From contig CM064485.1 of NCBI GenBank assembly GCA_032716605.1, forward strand, positions 32,899,722 to 32,963,721: DNA of 64,000 nucleotides. Direction: 5' to 3'. The notes under the pieces were generated by a model. That model was given only the letters and a program-made list of their open reading frames with translations, made no database searches and was not told where the DNA came from. The stretch comes from Paralithodes platypus. Taxonomy: Eukaryota > Arthropoda > Malacostraca > Decapoda > Lithodidae. A program made the translations under genes and the position numbers. Positions 20,557 to 32,091 of the stretch are shown here, in pieces (the first letter of the stretch is position 1; each line of letters starts with the position of its first letter).

Positions 20557-20692
20557 CAGCTGGCTGGCCTCGTGGGGATTGGTTGAGGGAGTTCTTTACC
20601 ATGCTTGGTGACGTAATGTTTTGCTAGCTACTTTGGTAGTGGCTAGAGGACTTGTAACCGCTTTTTTCCCACGCGGCTCGAGCTGGTGCGAG

Positions 20693-20700
20693 TATATATA
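20693..20700 (+). promoter_or_regulatory. TATA box of the LTR promoter
   Basis: TATATATA followed about 20-35 bp downstream by a pyrimidine-rich CTCTCTCCCTCAGATC, a likely initiation zone marking the U3/R boundary. The same arrangement stands in the 3' LTR. Confidence 0.5.
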
Positions 20701-22075
20701 CAGTTCCTCGCCACTCTCTCCCTCAGATCTGGTTTCTAGAACGCACCCATCTTTTTCCCTTGCTACCTGTCACCTGCTCTGTACCTGAGAATCTTTTCCT
20801 CTGCCTATCTCTCTCATTTTCCATATCTTTCACCACCTTTTATTAACATTATATCCCCTCTGGTTAACTCTGCAAAATCAGCTTCATGCTGGCCAGTTGT
20901 ATTGTGCGTTAAGGTCTGATATAACCCATGTATGTTAGTTGTTAAGATAAGTGGATCACGAAGCATTGGTTGGCATTTATATTGTTTAAGTACTGCATCC
21001 TTTTATTAGTGTTCTGCTGGATTAGATAATGCTAGACTAGGAGTCTGATATTATAAGGTATTGTTTCCTATGAGTGCTGGCTTTAGTTAAAAGCTGCACG
21101 ACATACCTGAGAACTGGAGTTGATTGAGTAAATTCTAGTCTGTGTGCCATTGAGAATAGAGCATGCACGAACGAGGGCTTTTTGCCTATACCATTCTGCA
21201 CTGTTCTAGTCTCGATTGTTTGTCTTTGAGGTACGCCAGGAGAACGCTTAATACTTCGGTATTAAGGTTTCTCAAGAGAGCTACCCTTCATTATAACGTA
21301 ATATTTGATGCACAGACTTGAGATTTGCACTAGGCTATGCGGCATGCCATGCGCACCAGTATCTCGTATCATTGACTCTAGCTAGACTTTATCAATCATA
21401 GTAGACATTAAGTATATTAACCTAATTACTCTTTTTATGCATACCCGTTTATGATTACACAAGCATTTCGCAGCCTTGTTTGATGTATTGAGACACAAAC
21501 GACTTAGGCTCTTTTTGTTGATAGGAATACTGCATTGTCGTGGCGATTATTATTATTGTTGTTGTGTTTAGGATATTCTTGGCTCCGATGGCATTATATA
21601 TATTCTGCATTTTTGTGTGCATAGCCTGCACGAGCATTGTTCCGCTGCCTGCCTTTTTGGGTTCCATTTCCGATACGAGCATCTTTATAGCATCTAACAT
21701 TTAAAGAAGATTCCTTGTTAGTGTTGAAGGACTTTAGTGCACTTTCTTTCATGCAGGAGTGCCTGACATTTATTGATTAAAGTAACGTAAGCTGTAACTT
21801 CTCTTACCACCTTACTTTGCATACCATAACCAAGCACCTTCGGTTATAGGTAGTAATAGGCTGTTTTCACATAACATTAAGCCTAGAGTACACGCACATT
21901 TATTGAGAGTTTGATAGCCTATTATTGCATATAGAACTCTGTAGAGTATTTGTGTTCTTTGTTCACTGGGAATATACATCAGAGGTTGGAGCTAGCGCTT
22001 TCCGTTGTAACATTTATGCCATTTCTAGTCCAATGAATAAGAGCCCTGATATATTTGAACCCCAGTCGTAACAAA

Positions 22076-22093
22076 TGGCGACCTTACCTAGGA
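22076..22093 (+). promoter_or_regulatory. Primer-binding site
   Basis: TGGCGACCTTACCTAGGA begins two bases after the LTR. TGG pairs with the CCA end of a tRNA. The exact tRNA could not be assigned without a tRNA set. Confidence 0.6.
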
Positions 22094-22285
22094 TTTGGTG
22101 AACCTACATTTATTAGCAGGGAACATTTGTTGTTTTGGAGAATATTTTGCGGGGATCAGCAATATTTTTTTTTTTTTTTTTGCAACATAGTATAGCCCTT
22201 GAGTATTTCCGAGAATTTTTGTGTGTATATTGAGGTATAAGAGTTTGGGGTGCTTCTTTTCTGAATATTGTGGTGAGAAATTTTT

Positions 22286-25200
22286 GTGAGCATCATGTCT
22301 TATACCGGATCAGAGGAGAATGGAGACACACTACGTAATGTCGAGACTGAGGAACAGCAGTATGGTGAAATGGTTAATCAGGGTGGGTTGCCCCTGGGGG
22401 GACCACCGGTAATTTCAAACATTGTAGCAGCTTCACCTCCTCAAGGGTTAACTCCAGAATTATTGCTTCAGCTCGAATTAGCTAAGATCCAGCAGCAAAT
22501 AGAATTAGCCAAGATAGAAGAGAGAAAAACTATCAGTCATGAGCACATAGAGTTAGCAAAAATCCAAGCTGAGTCGACTAAGTACTGTGCCGACAGGGAC
22601 GTAGAGAAGTCGCGAGTAGAGACAACGGGACAGCGACTTGGGGCTGGTAACCGTGCTCATGATCAATCTCTCTCGCACTTATTGAAACTGGTTCCGGTGT
22701 TTGATGAGAGTGGTGTAACAGAATTTTTCACACGCTTTGAGAAGAAGTGCCAGGAACACCAGTGGCCAGAGAATAAATGGGCAGCACTTGTATCCTCTAG
22801 ATTAATAGGCAAGGGTCTTAAAGCCTACGATGCGTTACCTTTGGAGTTATGTATTGTGTACGAGGATCTCAAGGAGGCTGTCCTGAGGGCTTACGAACTG
22901 CAACCAGAAACGTATCGTTTGAAGTTCCGGGGTGTAACTAAGGGAAGAGATAGCACCTTTTTGGAACACGCCCGGGACTTGTCCGATGCTATGGGGAACT
23001 GGCTCCAATCTGAGAAGGTCACAACATTTGATGAAATTAAGCAGTTAATGTTGTTGGAGCAGTTCTTTAAGAGCACGGGCGGTGATCTAACTTTGAACTT
23101 GAAGGAGAAAAACCCAAGAACTCTAGTCGAAGCAGCAGAAATGGCTGATCGACGGCTGTCGTTGATTCGGGGTTGCGGGTCCTCACAGAAGTACGATGCA
23201 AGTGCTAGGGACCGTTATCCTCCCCCTCCCTGTAGCAATGACACATTTAAACCAAAGAGCAATGAAACTAAAACTGAAGCCAAACCTACCACCACACCGT
23301 ATGTGAAAAGTCAGGGGCCTTTTACATCACAGTATAAGCCGAAACCGAAATTTATGTGTTTTAGGTGCCACCAGGAGGGTCATAAGGCAAATGAGTGCCC
23401 TAGTCGACCTCCTCCGGCAGCCGTGTCTTTTGCTCACGGCATTGGAGTGTTCAAGAGGACATCGGAGTTTGTTAGAGGCATTTCTTCCGAGGTAAATACA
23501 CTGCCAGTGCAGAAGGATCCGGAAGGCTTATTCCCTGTCCGTGATGCCTTTAGTGACCACAGGGGACTCGGTTGTGTGGAGTGGGGGGGTAGAAGACATG
23601 AGGTGAGAATTTTGCGTGACACTGGGGCATCGCAAACACTGTTGAGAAATTTCACTGGTAAACCTGTCAATACGGCGCGGGTGGTTGTGGTTCAGGGAGT
23701 TAATGCGACAAGGTCATACCCGCTTGTAAGAATGAAGGTGGAAGTTGATGGTGTGACTCGTGACCTGGATGTAGGAATTGTGGAGAAGTTACCTGTTGGG
23801 GGCGTCGACCTCCTTCTTGGCAACGACTTTGCAGGGCCTACTTCTGAGGCTCCACCCTTAGTCGTTGTCGAGAAGCCGGCCGACGTGAGTAGGGAGGAGC
23901 AGGAGTGGGTTGAGAAGTGTCCGGTGCAGCCTATGGCGTGTGTTGTCACCGGAGATTCTGCATCCAGGGAGTCACATTCTGGTCAACAATCTTTAGATCA
24001 GCGGAGGAAGGGTACCGAGAAGGGGTTGGAAGTTGATGCGGTTGAGAGTTTAGTGTCAACGGACCTTCTCGGGGACTCATTATTAGGACCACATTTAGAG
24101 TCTGGAGAAGACCCAGTAACTGTTCCTGAAGGGGCAGGGGATGGGCTTAAAAAGACGAAAGAGTTGAAGGCGGACAGTGATGCACAGTCGGGAGATGTAG
24201 CAACAAGGTACCCTGACGCGTACCCTATGAGAAATGGGTCGGCGAAGACGGTGGTCCGAAGCTTGCTAGTGTATTTTTCCCGGTATGGTTACCCGCAGGG
24301 GCTTCAGTCAGTCCGGGGACCCAACTTCACTTCTAGCCTCTTTGTACAAGCAATGCCGCAGCATGGGATTGTTGGGGTTGTGTCATCTGCATATCATCCG
24401 GAGAGCCAGGGTGTGTTAGAGCGATGGCACTCAGCCTTGAAATCTGTGCTTCGTTGTTGTTGCTTTGAGAGTGGGAGGGATTGGGATCTTGGCCTGCCAT
24501 GTGTTTTGTTTGCTGTGTGGGAGGTACCTGGGGAGAGTTTGGGATTCAGCCCTAATGAGCTCGTCTTTGGCCACCGTATCAGAGGGCCTCTCCATATGGT
24601 TGAAGAAGTATGGGAGGGCGCAGAAAAACCTTGTTCTATGCTCAAGTGTGTCCTCAACAGTCGAGAACGGATGTTGCGCAGTCTGGAGTTGGCTGGCCGT
24701 AATTTGACTAGCTCTCAGGCCCTCAGGAAAGACAGGTACGACCTCAAGGTTGAACTCAGGGAGTTTCACGTGGGTCAGGAGGTGTTGATTCTACTGCCCC
24801 TTGTAGGTCACCCCTTATCCGCGAAGTACGCTGGTCCTTATAGGGTGGTGGAGGAGCTATCGGACCTGGTTTACTTGGTAGCCACTCCAGACAGACGGAA
24901 GCGCAATCAGTTATGTCATGATAATCCCGTGAAGGAGTATGGGAGGCACCCCCCTGAGCCTCTCACTGTGCCTGTGATGACGTTTAGCAGTCAAGGTGGA
25001 GAAGGAGGACGGGACAGTCAAGCTCAGGTGGAGGATAACTGGAAGGATAAGAAGTTCAAATGGGCGCCTGAGTGTGAGAAGGTGTTTAGGGAAGTAAAAC
25101 ACCTGTTGTGCACTCACCCGATCCTCAGGGCCCCTGACTTTAGCCTACCTTTCCAACTAGCAACGGAGGCTAGTGGTGTGGGGGCTGGTGCCGTCCTTGT

Positions 25201-25534
25201 GGAAAAGGACGATGATGGGCTGGAGCATCCTGTTAGTTTCTGCTCGGAGAAGTACAATTCGGCCCAGGGGAGCTGCTCTGTTGTCAAGGAGGAGCTGCTG
25301 GCGGTTGTACTTGCTCCGAGGCATTTCGAGGTCTGTGTTCCAGCCTATGGTCTGGTCGTTGTAGTTTACCCAGATCATCACCCTCTCAAGTTCTTGGACC
25401 AGTTTCACAATCGGAATATGAGGCTGACCAGGTGGTCACTAAGGTTATTGGTATATAACCTGGACATACGCCATATTGCCGGTTGTGACAACGTGGTTGC
25501 AGATGGTCGTTCAAGGGTATATGATCCTGGGTAG
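22286..25534 (+). CDS. Gag-protease-integrase-RNase H polyprotein, RT deleted
   Basis: 1082 codons, uninterrupted. The Gag N terminus has heptad-like repeats (ELAKIQQQIELAKIEE, residues 64-79) and a capsid region of the SCAN-like/Gmr1 type (about 125-295). A CCHC knuckle is at 358-371 (CFRCHQEGHKANEC). Protease DTGAS is at 445-449. Integrase begins only at about residue 638, so the HHCC finger and first catalytic Asp are gone. The second catalytic Asp is Val676 (QSVRGPNF), while Glu712 (SQGVLERWH) remains. A GPY/F-type module follows at 848-866. From residue 918 an RT-connection/RNase H segment follows (FKWAPECEKVF, LATEASGVGAGAV, KEELLAVV, PDHHPLKFL, NVVADGRSRV), with the first catalytic Asp changed to Glu961. 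The RT fingers and palm are absent. The Met at 22286 follows a 212-bp leader. Gag and protease look intact; the pol remnants look dead. Confidence 0.85.
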   Translation: MSIMSYTGSEENGDTLRNVETEEQQYGEMVNQGGLPLGGPPVISNIVAASPPQGLTPELLLQLELAKIQQQIELAKIEERKTISHEHIELAKIQAESTKYCADRDVEKSRVETTGQRLGAGNRAHDQSLSHLLKLVPVFDESGVTEFFTRFEKKCQEHQWPENKWAALVSSRLIGKGLKAYDALPLELCIVYEDLKEAVLRAYELQPETYRLKFRGVTKGRDSTFLEHARDLSDAMGNWLQSEKVTTFDEIKQLMLLEQFFKSTGGDLTLNLKEKNPRTLVEAAEMADRRLSLIRGCGSSQKYDASARDRYPPPPCSNDTFKPKSNETKTEAKPTTTPYVKSQGPFTSQYKPKPKFMCFRCHQEGHKANECPSRPPPAAVSFAHGIGVFKRTSEFVRGISSEVNTLPVQKDPEGLFPVRDAFSDHRGLGCVEWGGRRHEVRILRDTGASQTLLRNFTGKPVNTARVVVVQGVNATRSYPLVRMKVEVDGVTRDLDVGIVEKLPVGGVDLLLGNDFAGPTSEAPPLVVVEKPADVSREEQEWVEKCPVQPMACVVTGDSASRESHSGQQSLDQRRKGTEKGLEVDAVESLVSTDLLGDSLLGPHLESGEDPVTVPEGAGDGLKKTKELKADSDAQSGDVATRYPDAYPMRNGSAKTVVRSLLVYFSRYGYPQGLQSVRGPNFTSSLFVQAMPQHGIVGVVSSAYHPESQGVLERWHSALKSVLRCCCFESGRDWDLGLPCVLFAVWEVPGESLGFSPNELVFGHRIRGPLHMVEEVWEGAEKPCSMLKCVLNSRERMLRSLELAGRNLTSSQALRKDRYDLKVELREFHVGQEVLILLPLVGHPLSAKYAGPYRVVEELSDLVYLVATPDRRKRNQLCHDNPVKEYGRHPPEPLTVPVMTFSSQGGEGGRDSQAQVEDNWKDKKFKWAPECEKVFREVKHLLCTHPILRAPDFSLPFQLATEASGVGAGAVLVEKDDDGLEHPVSFCSEKYNSAQGSCSVVKEELLAVVLAPRHFEVCVPAYGLVVVVYPDHHPLKFLDQFHNRNMRLTRWSLRLLVYNLDIRHIAGCDNVVADGRSRVYDPG

Positions 25535-25990
25535 ATTGACACACGGGTAGCCTCCTGCTTTAGTTGTTTGAATAGTATTTTGCGCTTGGTGCTTGTTGGC
25601 TCGCGGTTGTAGCCCAGCGTATTGGGTCGTAAAGCAGGAGTTGAGTGTTTGGTATAGAAGAAAAAACTAGGCTTGCCCCTATAGTGCAGCTGAAATAAAC
25701 AAATTATAAACATAAAAATCAAATAAAAACTTTCTTTGATAGTTGAATTTTTTTAGTATGTTATAGCAGTACTTCTGAGTTGCACTCCTCTCAGAATGCT
25801 GGGCTAGAGAAGCTCGCTCTTGAGGAGCATAACTACATATAATTTAACCTATGGTGATGGGGAGGGTTATAATTTTGAAAAATGTTTTGTTGAAGAACTG
25901 TGCCAGATATTTTACTGCCGCTGGGTGATGGGAAGTGGAGATATAGCATGGGTTCTAACCATCAGATTTTTGTGAGCCTTGGGGCCTCTG

Positions 25991-26010
25991 AGAAAAATCT
26001 TGGGGGGGGG
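25991..26010 (+). promoter_or_regulatory. Polypurine tract
   Basis: AGAAAAATCTTGGGGGGGGG directly before the 3' LTR, the expected plus-strand primer position. Confidence 0.65.
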
Positions 26011-27824
26011 TGTGACGTTAACCACTCCGTTAGAACCGCATGGCTTGTCCTACAGTGACTCGCTAGGATCGCCAGGGCAGTGAATGGGGCTACAGTGTGT
26101 GTATTAGAGTGTGCTTTATTTCATGTGAAAGCTTGTGTCATGGGCAGTCCAGAAAGGCTCTTTGTTTTCGCCCATGTCAAGGCTTTATATATTTAATTGT
26201 AAAGTATATGTTTTATCCTTAACTAGTAATAATAAGATCAGAGAGAGAGAGAGAGTAGAACAGAGTGAGAGGGGGCGCGTAGTGTTTTTGCCCCGCTCGA
26301 TGACGTCACAGCTGGCTGGCCTCGTGGGGATTGGTTGAGGGAGTTCTTTACCATGCTTGGTGATGTAATGTTTTGCTAGCTACTTTGGTAGTGGCTAGAG
26401 GACTTGTAACCGCTTTTTTCCCACGCGGCTCGAGCTGGTGCGAGTATATATACAGTTCCTCGCCACTCTCTCCCTCAGATCTGGTTTCTAGAACGCACCC
26501 ATCTTTTTCCCTTGCTACCCGTCACCTGCTCTGTACCTGAGAATCTTTTCCTCTGCCTATCTCTCTCATTTTCCATATCTTTCACCACCTGTTATTAACA
26601 TTATATCCCCTCTGGTTAACTCTGCAAAATCAGCTTCATGCTGGCCAGTTGTATTGTGCGTTAAGGTCTAATATAACCCATGTATGTTAGTTGTTAAGAT
26701 AAGTGGATCACGAAGCATTGGTTGGCATTTATATTGTTTAAGTACTGCATCCTTTAATTATTAGTGTTCTGTTGGATTAGATAATGCTAGACTAGGAGTC
26801 TGATATTATAAGGTATTGTTTCCTATGAGTGCTGGCTTTAGTTAAAAGCTGCACGACATACCTGAGAACTGGAGTTGATTGAGTAAATTCTAGTCTGTGT
26901 GCCATTGAGAATAGAGCATGCACGAACGAGGGCTTTTTGCTTATACCATTCTGCACTGTTCTAGTCTCGATTGTTTGTCTTTGAGGTACGCCAGGAGAAC
27001 GCTTAATACTTCGGTATTAAGGTTTCTCAAGAGAGCTAACCTTCATTATAACGTAATATTTGACGCACAGACTTGAGATTTGCACTAGGCTATGCGGCAT
27101 GCCATGCGCACCAGTATCTCGTATCATTGACTCTAGCTAGACTTTATCAATCATAGTAGACATTAAGTATATTAACCTAATTACTCTTTTTATGCATACC
27201 CGTTTATGATTACACAAGCATTTCGCAGCCTAGTTTGATGTATTGAGACACAAACGACTTAGGCTCTTTTTGTTGATAGGAATACTGCATTGTCGTGGCG
27301 ATTATTATTATTGTTGTTGTGTTTAGGATATTCTTGGCTCCGACGGCATTATATATTCTGCCTTTGTGTGTGCATAGCCTGCACGAGCATTGTTCCGCTG
27401 CCTGCCTTTTTGGGTTCCATTTCCGATACGAGCATCTTTATAGCATCTAACATTTAAAGAAGATTCCTTGTTAGTGTTGAAGGACTTTAGTGCACTTTCT
27501 TTCATGCAGGAGTGCCTGACATTTATTGATTAAAGTAACGTAAGCTGTAACTTCTCTTACCACCTTACTTTGCATACCATAACCAAGCACCTTCGGTTAT
27601 AGGTAGTAATAGGCTGTTTTCACATAACATTAAGCCTAGAGTACACGCACATTTATTGAGTTTGATAGCCTATTATTGCATATAGAACTCTGTAGAGTAT
27701 TTGTGTTCTTTGTTCACTGGGAATATACATCAGAGGTTGGAGCTAGCGCTTTCCGTTGTAACATTTATGCCATTACTAGTCCAATGAATAAGAGCCCTGA
27801 TATATTTGAACCCCAGTCGTAACA
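26011..27824 (+). repeat. 3' LTR of the Gmr1-like element
   Basis: Full-length partner of the 5' LTR, followed by the CCTT duplication. Confidence 0.9.
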
Positions 27825-27883
27825 CCTTTCACTCTAGATCTGTAGCAATAAGTTAACTAGCATCATCACGATAATGACCAACA

Positions 27884-28265
27884 TTATACCACCAATGCAA
27901 GAATGACACAATACTTTAATCACGATCAGATGCCTACCACTAATACCATTACCAATACGATCATAACCAATATTACTCCAATAACACAAGAATAACACTA
28001 ACAACATTGCAATCAGATGCCTACCACAACCAGCATTACTACCACTTTCACCATCACGATCATAACCAATATTACACCAATAACAAAAGCATGCCACTAA
28101 AAACATCGTGATCATAACCTACATGCCTGCCACTACCATCATTACAACCCTCATTACTACCACCATCACCGTCATCTCCACCATCATTATGCCACAAACG
28201 CAAGAATCACACCCACATTACCTTGATCATAATCCACATGCCTACAACTACCATTACTACTACGT
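27884..28265 (+). repeat. Degenerate ~90-110-bp tandem repeat, CAT/ACC-rich
   Basis: The motif (G/T)ATCA-AGATGCCTACCAC or GATCATAACCTACATGCCTG recurs near 27925, 28013, 28110 and 28224, with ACGATCATAACCAATATTAC between. Open frames crossing it are repeat artefacts. Confidence 0.6.
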
Positions 28266-28471
28266 GATAATACTGTATATGTTAATGTTGTTGTTGTTGT
28301 TGGTAGTGTCCCAGGGCAGACTAGGAAGTGAAGACACGCCCACCACAACCCTGCCTTAGTAGTTGCAGTGGGGCATCCTCAAGGGCGGACCAGGCAGCCC
28401 GTTAACTTCAAGAACTTGCAAAAGCGTTACAAAACAATATGCTAATGTCGAACTGTCACAAGAATGAAGAT

Positions 28472-28920
28472 GTTCGTGTTCAAAAAGAGATTCGTGTGCT
28501 GAACCGCCTTCGGAAGTTCTTTACCCCTGCGGAGCTACTAGGAAAGAAAGGCTTCCGTCTCAATAACTCACGTCTACTCATCAACTGTTTGCAGTCTCTA
28601 TCTCTTCGCCGCAATGTTGCATCTCTCTCACTACTCTACCTTTATTACATTAATCAGTGTTCCTCAGAGCTCTTTCAGTGTATACCACCTCCTCTTCGTA
28701 GATCACATAGCACCCGTCTTGCAACACAATCCCACCCCTACTCTGTGCAACATTCCAACCCAAGAGTGAACCTTTATTCTCTTCTATTCAACAGCTGAGC
28801 TCTGGAACTCTCTCCCAGAATCCGTATTTCCCTCTTCCTATGACTTAATTGCTTCAAACTCCGTGTGTCCAGGCATATTGGCTCGAACTCTTTCAACTCT
28901 GAGGGAGCACTTTATTACAT
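28472..28920 (+). pseudogene. LINE ORF2 C-terminal fragment
   Basis: VLNRLRKFFTPAELLGKKGF, then a jump caused by an internal deletion, NSRLLINCLQSLSLRRNVAS, INQCSSELFQCIPPPLRRSH, and after a frameshift near 28795 the ELWNSLPESVFPSSYDLI block. Same family as 9217-9960, missing about 35 codons in the middle. Confidence 0.8.
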
Positions 28921-29019
28921 ATGGCCAGTGAAGGACAACAACACCTACCAATCCTTCTCACTGACTAATCCAACAAACCTCAACCAGTCGGGAATTAGCA
29001 AAGACAAAATAATCAGAGA

Positions 29020-29100
29020 CAAGATAATATAGACAAGATAATATAGACAAGATCATATAGATAAGAAAATATAGACAAGAAACAAAAAGATAAGATATAA
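29020..29100 (+). repeat. 15-bp tandem repeat
   Basis: Units of ATAGACAAGATAAT(A/T) repeated about four times, then degenerate. Confidence 0.8.
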
Positions 29101-29144
29101 AGACGAAGGAAAAAATAGCCTCTTTCCAGAATCCTTTCACACGG

Positions 29145-29330
29145 GAGACCATTTACGGAGCGCCCGTGCTGGTGCGCTGATGCAGTGCTGATCTGCGCAT
29201 GCGCGACGCGATTATTTTGAATCCAACTAGGACTTTCAAAACACGTCCTGCAAGTCGCCTCGTAGCTCAGAGATAATGGGTAGGCATCCCGCCCAAGAAT
29301 TCTAGCATTCCATCCCAGCACATTTACAAT
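29145..29330 (-). repeat. Repeat G, left copy, with an adjoining tRNA-like segment
   Basis: On the minus strand, TCGCGTCGCGCATGCGCAGA, a CATCAGCGCACCAGCACGGG block and GCTCCGT match the plus strand at 37812-37885 (inverted orientation). Beside it, 29252-29318 on the plus strand has CGTAGCTCAGAGATAATGG (A-box-like) and ATTCCATCCCAGC (weak B-box-like), suggesting a decayed tRNA-derived sequence. The cloverleaf is too poor to call a tRNA gene. Confidence 0.45.
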
Positions 29331-29516
29331 AGTTTTGTGCTTGTATATTTATCATAGAAAGTTAGGTTAGTCAAATAAAAATAAAATAAATATGCCGCTT
29401 TGCCCACAATCAAAACGGCATACCCAACTCTGCGATGAGTTACCATCATCACTACTATTACCACCATTAATACTATTACTATCACCATCATCACTACTGC
29501 AATCACCATTACTATA

Positions 29517-29572
<56 letters not shown>
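29517..29572. repeat. (AT)n microsatellite
   Basis: Pure AT run flanking the tRNA-like palindrome on its left. Shorter AT runs at 29720-29752 flank the right. Confidence 0.95.
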
Positions 29573-29576
<4 letters not shown>

Positions 29577-29721
29577 CCAGTCGAACTCGAACCACCGACA
29601 GTCAGGACGAGTGTCTATATTTTAAGCCACTATACCACAGCATGATAGAGGATACTTATGTATAGTGGATTAAAGCATGAACACTCGTCCTGACTGTCGG
29701 TGGTTTGAGTCCGACTGGGAA
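29573..29721. repeat. Palindrome of two tRNA-like sequences
   Basis: The arms 29573-29633 and 29660-29721 are inverted copies with only a few mismatches and a 26-bp spacer. Read outward, each has TATAGTGGNTTAAA (A-box-like) and GGT(T/C)(T/C)GAGT(C/T)C (B-box-like; the left arm's complement reads GGTTCGAGTTC), spaced as in a Pol III tRNA-type promoter. The palindrome sits between two (AT)n runs. Confidence 0.7.
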
Positions 29722-30127
29722 TATATATATATATAATTATATATATATATATATGATTAAATTTGTTCACATTTTACCTAAACAATTGGAATATTAATCA
29801 ATAATTTGCTCAGCGTAACACTATTTTGTAACTTTATGAATATGGTGTAATTCAAATTAATAATACTGTATATAAATAATATTGATAATATAATAATATT
29901 AATATAATATAAAAACAAAGAAATAGTGATACTATAATCTGTAACCTTCACCATTCACCTTGACCTTTGAATAACAAAAATACAATATTTGGACAATCGT
30001 TGCATTGACCAACCGAATTTGCCAGCAAAATTTGGTGACGATACAGAACCCGTTCAGAACAGTTCTGTCGTTTTCATTTCATACTTGATAATAATAGAAG
30101 AAAATTAGCAGGCTTTCAACTATCTTA

Positions 30128-30233
30128 ATTTACCTTTTTTACTACCACAGATCCTTCGTAAGCTCCACAAAATCGTCAAATTATAGCTAGAATACAATTA
30201 AAAAAAGACGTCGCCGGCACAGAAAGGGTTAAA
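30128..30233. repeat. Family C element, right-half fragment
   Basis: ACTACCACAGATCCTTCGTA, ATCGTCAAATTATAGCTAGA and GACGTCGCCGGCACAGAAAG ending in GGGTTAA match the right half of C copies. Confidence 0.65.
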
Positions 30234-31167
30234 CAGTCTAGGAAGAGTTTAGGGCAAATTATTAACACTCTTGTTTTGACCTTTGACCTTGACCTTTAAC
30301 CTTAAGTATTATAATATATATAATTATATAATATTGATATATACTGTATGTTATCGAAGTAAAATGCAACTAACAGTCATCTTATCAAAACTTTATTATT
30401 TGTTTTTTATAAAGGGTCACTTTTGACCTTGGCCTGTGACCTTGACCTTTATGTAGGATTTTTGTTTTTTTTGCTTAGATGTAACCCTGGACAATCATAT
30501 AAGTCTGCCAAGTGTCATTAAATGTTCATCAGAGGTATTAATGGAATAGTTGACCTTGACCTTTGACCTTCATCTTGACCTTCATGATGTCTGAAAATTT
30601 AACATTTAAATTAGCATATTGACCTTATATTTGACCTTGAACTGTTACCTAGACTATCAAATGGAATTATGTTTATTTGTGTATGACCTTGGCCCAGGTA
30701 TTCCGAATATACATGATATAGCTAGTGAGAATCTTACAGTAAATATGAAATACTAGTAACAATCTTATTTTGACCTTTGACCTTGACCTTTGATTTCGAC
30801 CTTCGTCCTTAGAAATTCTTATCAAGAATTTAGTTAGCACACCAATGTTACTATTAACTAGCATTATGAATATGGTGTAATTCATATAAAACTTATAGAT
30901 AAGAAATATTGACCATATACGGTGACCTTGACCTTTGACTATAAAGAATAAACATATATTTAAATGGTCGTCGCATTAACCAACTGAATTTGCCTGCACA
31001 ATTTGGTGAAAATACATTAAACAGTCTAGGAAGAGTTTAGGGAAAACGACAAACACTCTTGTTTTGACCTTTGACCTTTATGTAAGAGTACATATTTGTT
31101 TGCATTGACATTGCCCAGGAAAATAAAAATGCATGCTTAATTTCATTAAAACCCATCAGTAAGTTAC

Positions 31168-31194
<27 letters not shown>
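31168..31194. repeat. (AT)n at left boundary of Penelope palindrome
   Basis: AT run after CATCAGTAAGTTACATATAT. In other array units this site reads CATATATATTAATA, so the run is an expansion of a pre-existing motif. Confidence 0.8.
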
Positions 31195-31198
<4 letters not shown>

Positions 31199-32091
31199 TG
31201 AGAACCTCAGCAGGTGATCTTGGACACCCAACTTCCAAATTAGTAGGGCAATGAGAAGAAATACGTTGTGGAACATAATGATTTATTCTAATTTTCGGCG
31301 ACGTCACGCAGCCATCCTCAGGAAAGGGTTACCAACAGATCCTAAAAATTGAGTATAACTCTGTATATATTGCTAAAACAGGATCACTAAAATGTAATGC
31401 ATTGTTGAACACGTGGCAATTTGCCTATCTAAAAAACAATTAAACAACATAATTTTGGCCAACTAGGCAAGGTTTATATATAAAATAAATCTACGGCTAA
31501 ACACCATCAAATTCAAAATTGTTAAATCTCAATGCAACAAAAGAAATAAAAACGCATACGATATCAAATTTATATTATCATTTCTTTTTCAATTCAAATA
31601 TTATTCTGAACTGTAAAGTCTAAAATCTATTAAACAAAATTTAACCTACCGCTAAACAGCGTCCAAAGTATTATGCTAATATCCAACCATGTGAGGACAA
31701 GACTTAGCAAAAACAATCATAATAAACGAGAATATTAAAATGAAGGACTTTACAAAACATTTCAAATTATCTAGTAAAATTAGAAGCAAATCATAGTAAT
31801 CCTAATCACATCGAACCGCAACATAAAGCAAAAAAGTACATTTGAATTACTTGACTCTAAGAAACAAAAGATAAATGTTGAAAATTCACATAAAGGAAAA
31901 TTGTCACCAACAAATCGGAACTCACCATGATACCACCAGTCTCCAATGAAAGACGATGAGGGACTGATTAACTGAACACATTTGAACTCTATATGTAAAC
32001 TCAAAATATGGTGAAAATTAAACGAAATAAAATGAAAAACCAAACTACATGAACACCCAAAAAGCAACCAATTGTACCCAATAATGAACCT

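Larger units (their letters stand above)
20264..22073 (+). repeat. 5' LTR of the Gmr1-like element
   Basis: TG...CA ends. Matches 26011-27824 over its full length, with only scattered substitutions and small indels. 1.8 kb is long for Gypsy LTRs. Contains a short (GA)n run, a CRE-like TGACGTCA at 20549-20556 and a TATA element. Confidence 0.9.
20264..27824 (+). mobile_element. Gmr1-like Ty3/Gypsy retrotransposon, internally deleted
   Basis: A complete LTR-to-LTR element of 7.56 kb with 1810- and 1814-bp LTRs, both TGTGACG...CGTAACA, 4-bp duplication CCTT, a primer-binding site beginning TGG two bases after the 5' LTR, and a G-rich polypurine tract before the 3' LTR. A single ORF encodes Gag, protease, part of integrase and RNase H, in that order. 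The Gmr1 clade is known for carrying integrase before RT/RNase H, unlike other Gypsy elements. The few LTR differences (e.g. around 20330 against 26085, and 21001 against 26752) suggest a young insertion. RT is missing, so it would need proteins from a relative. Confidence 0.85.

Noticed and set aside
29252..29318. tRNA gene
   Set aside because: The A-box-like motif is fair, but the B box and stems are too degraded for a functional tRNA.
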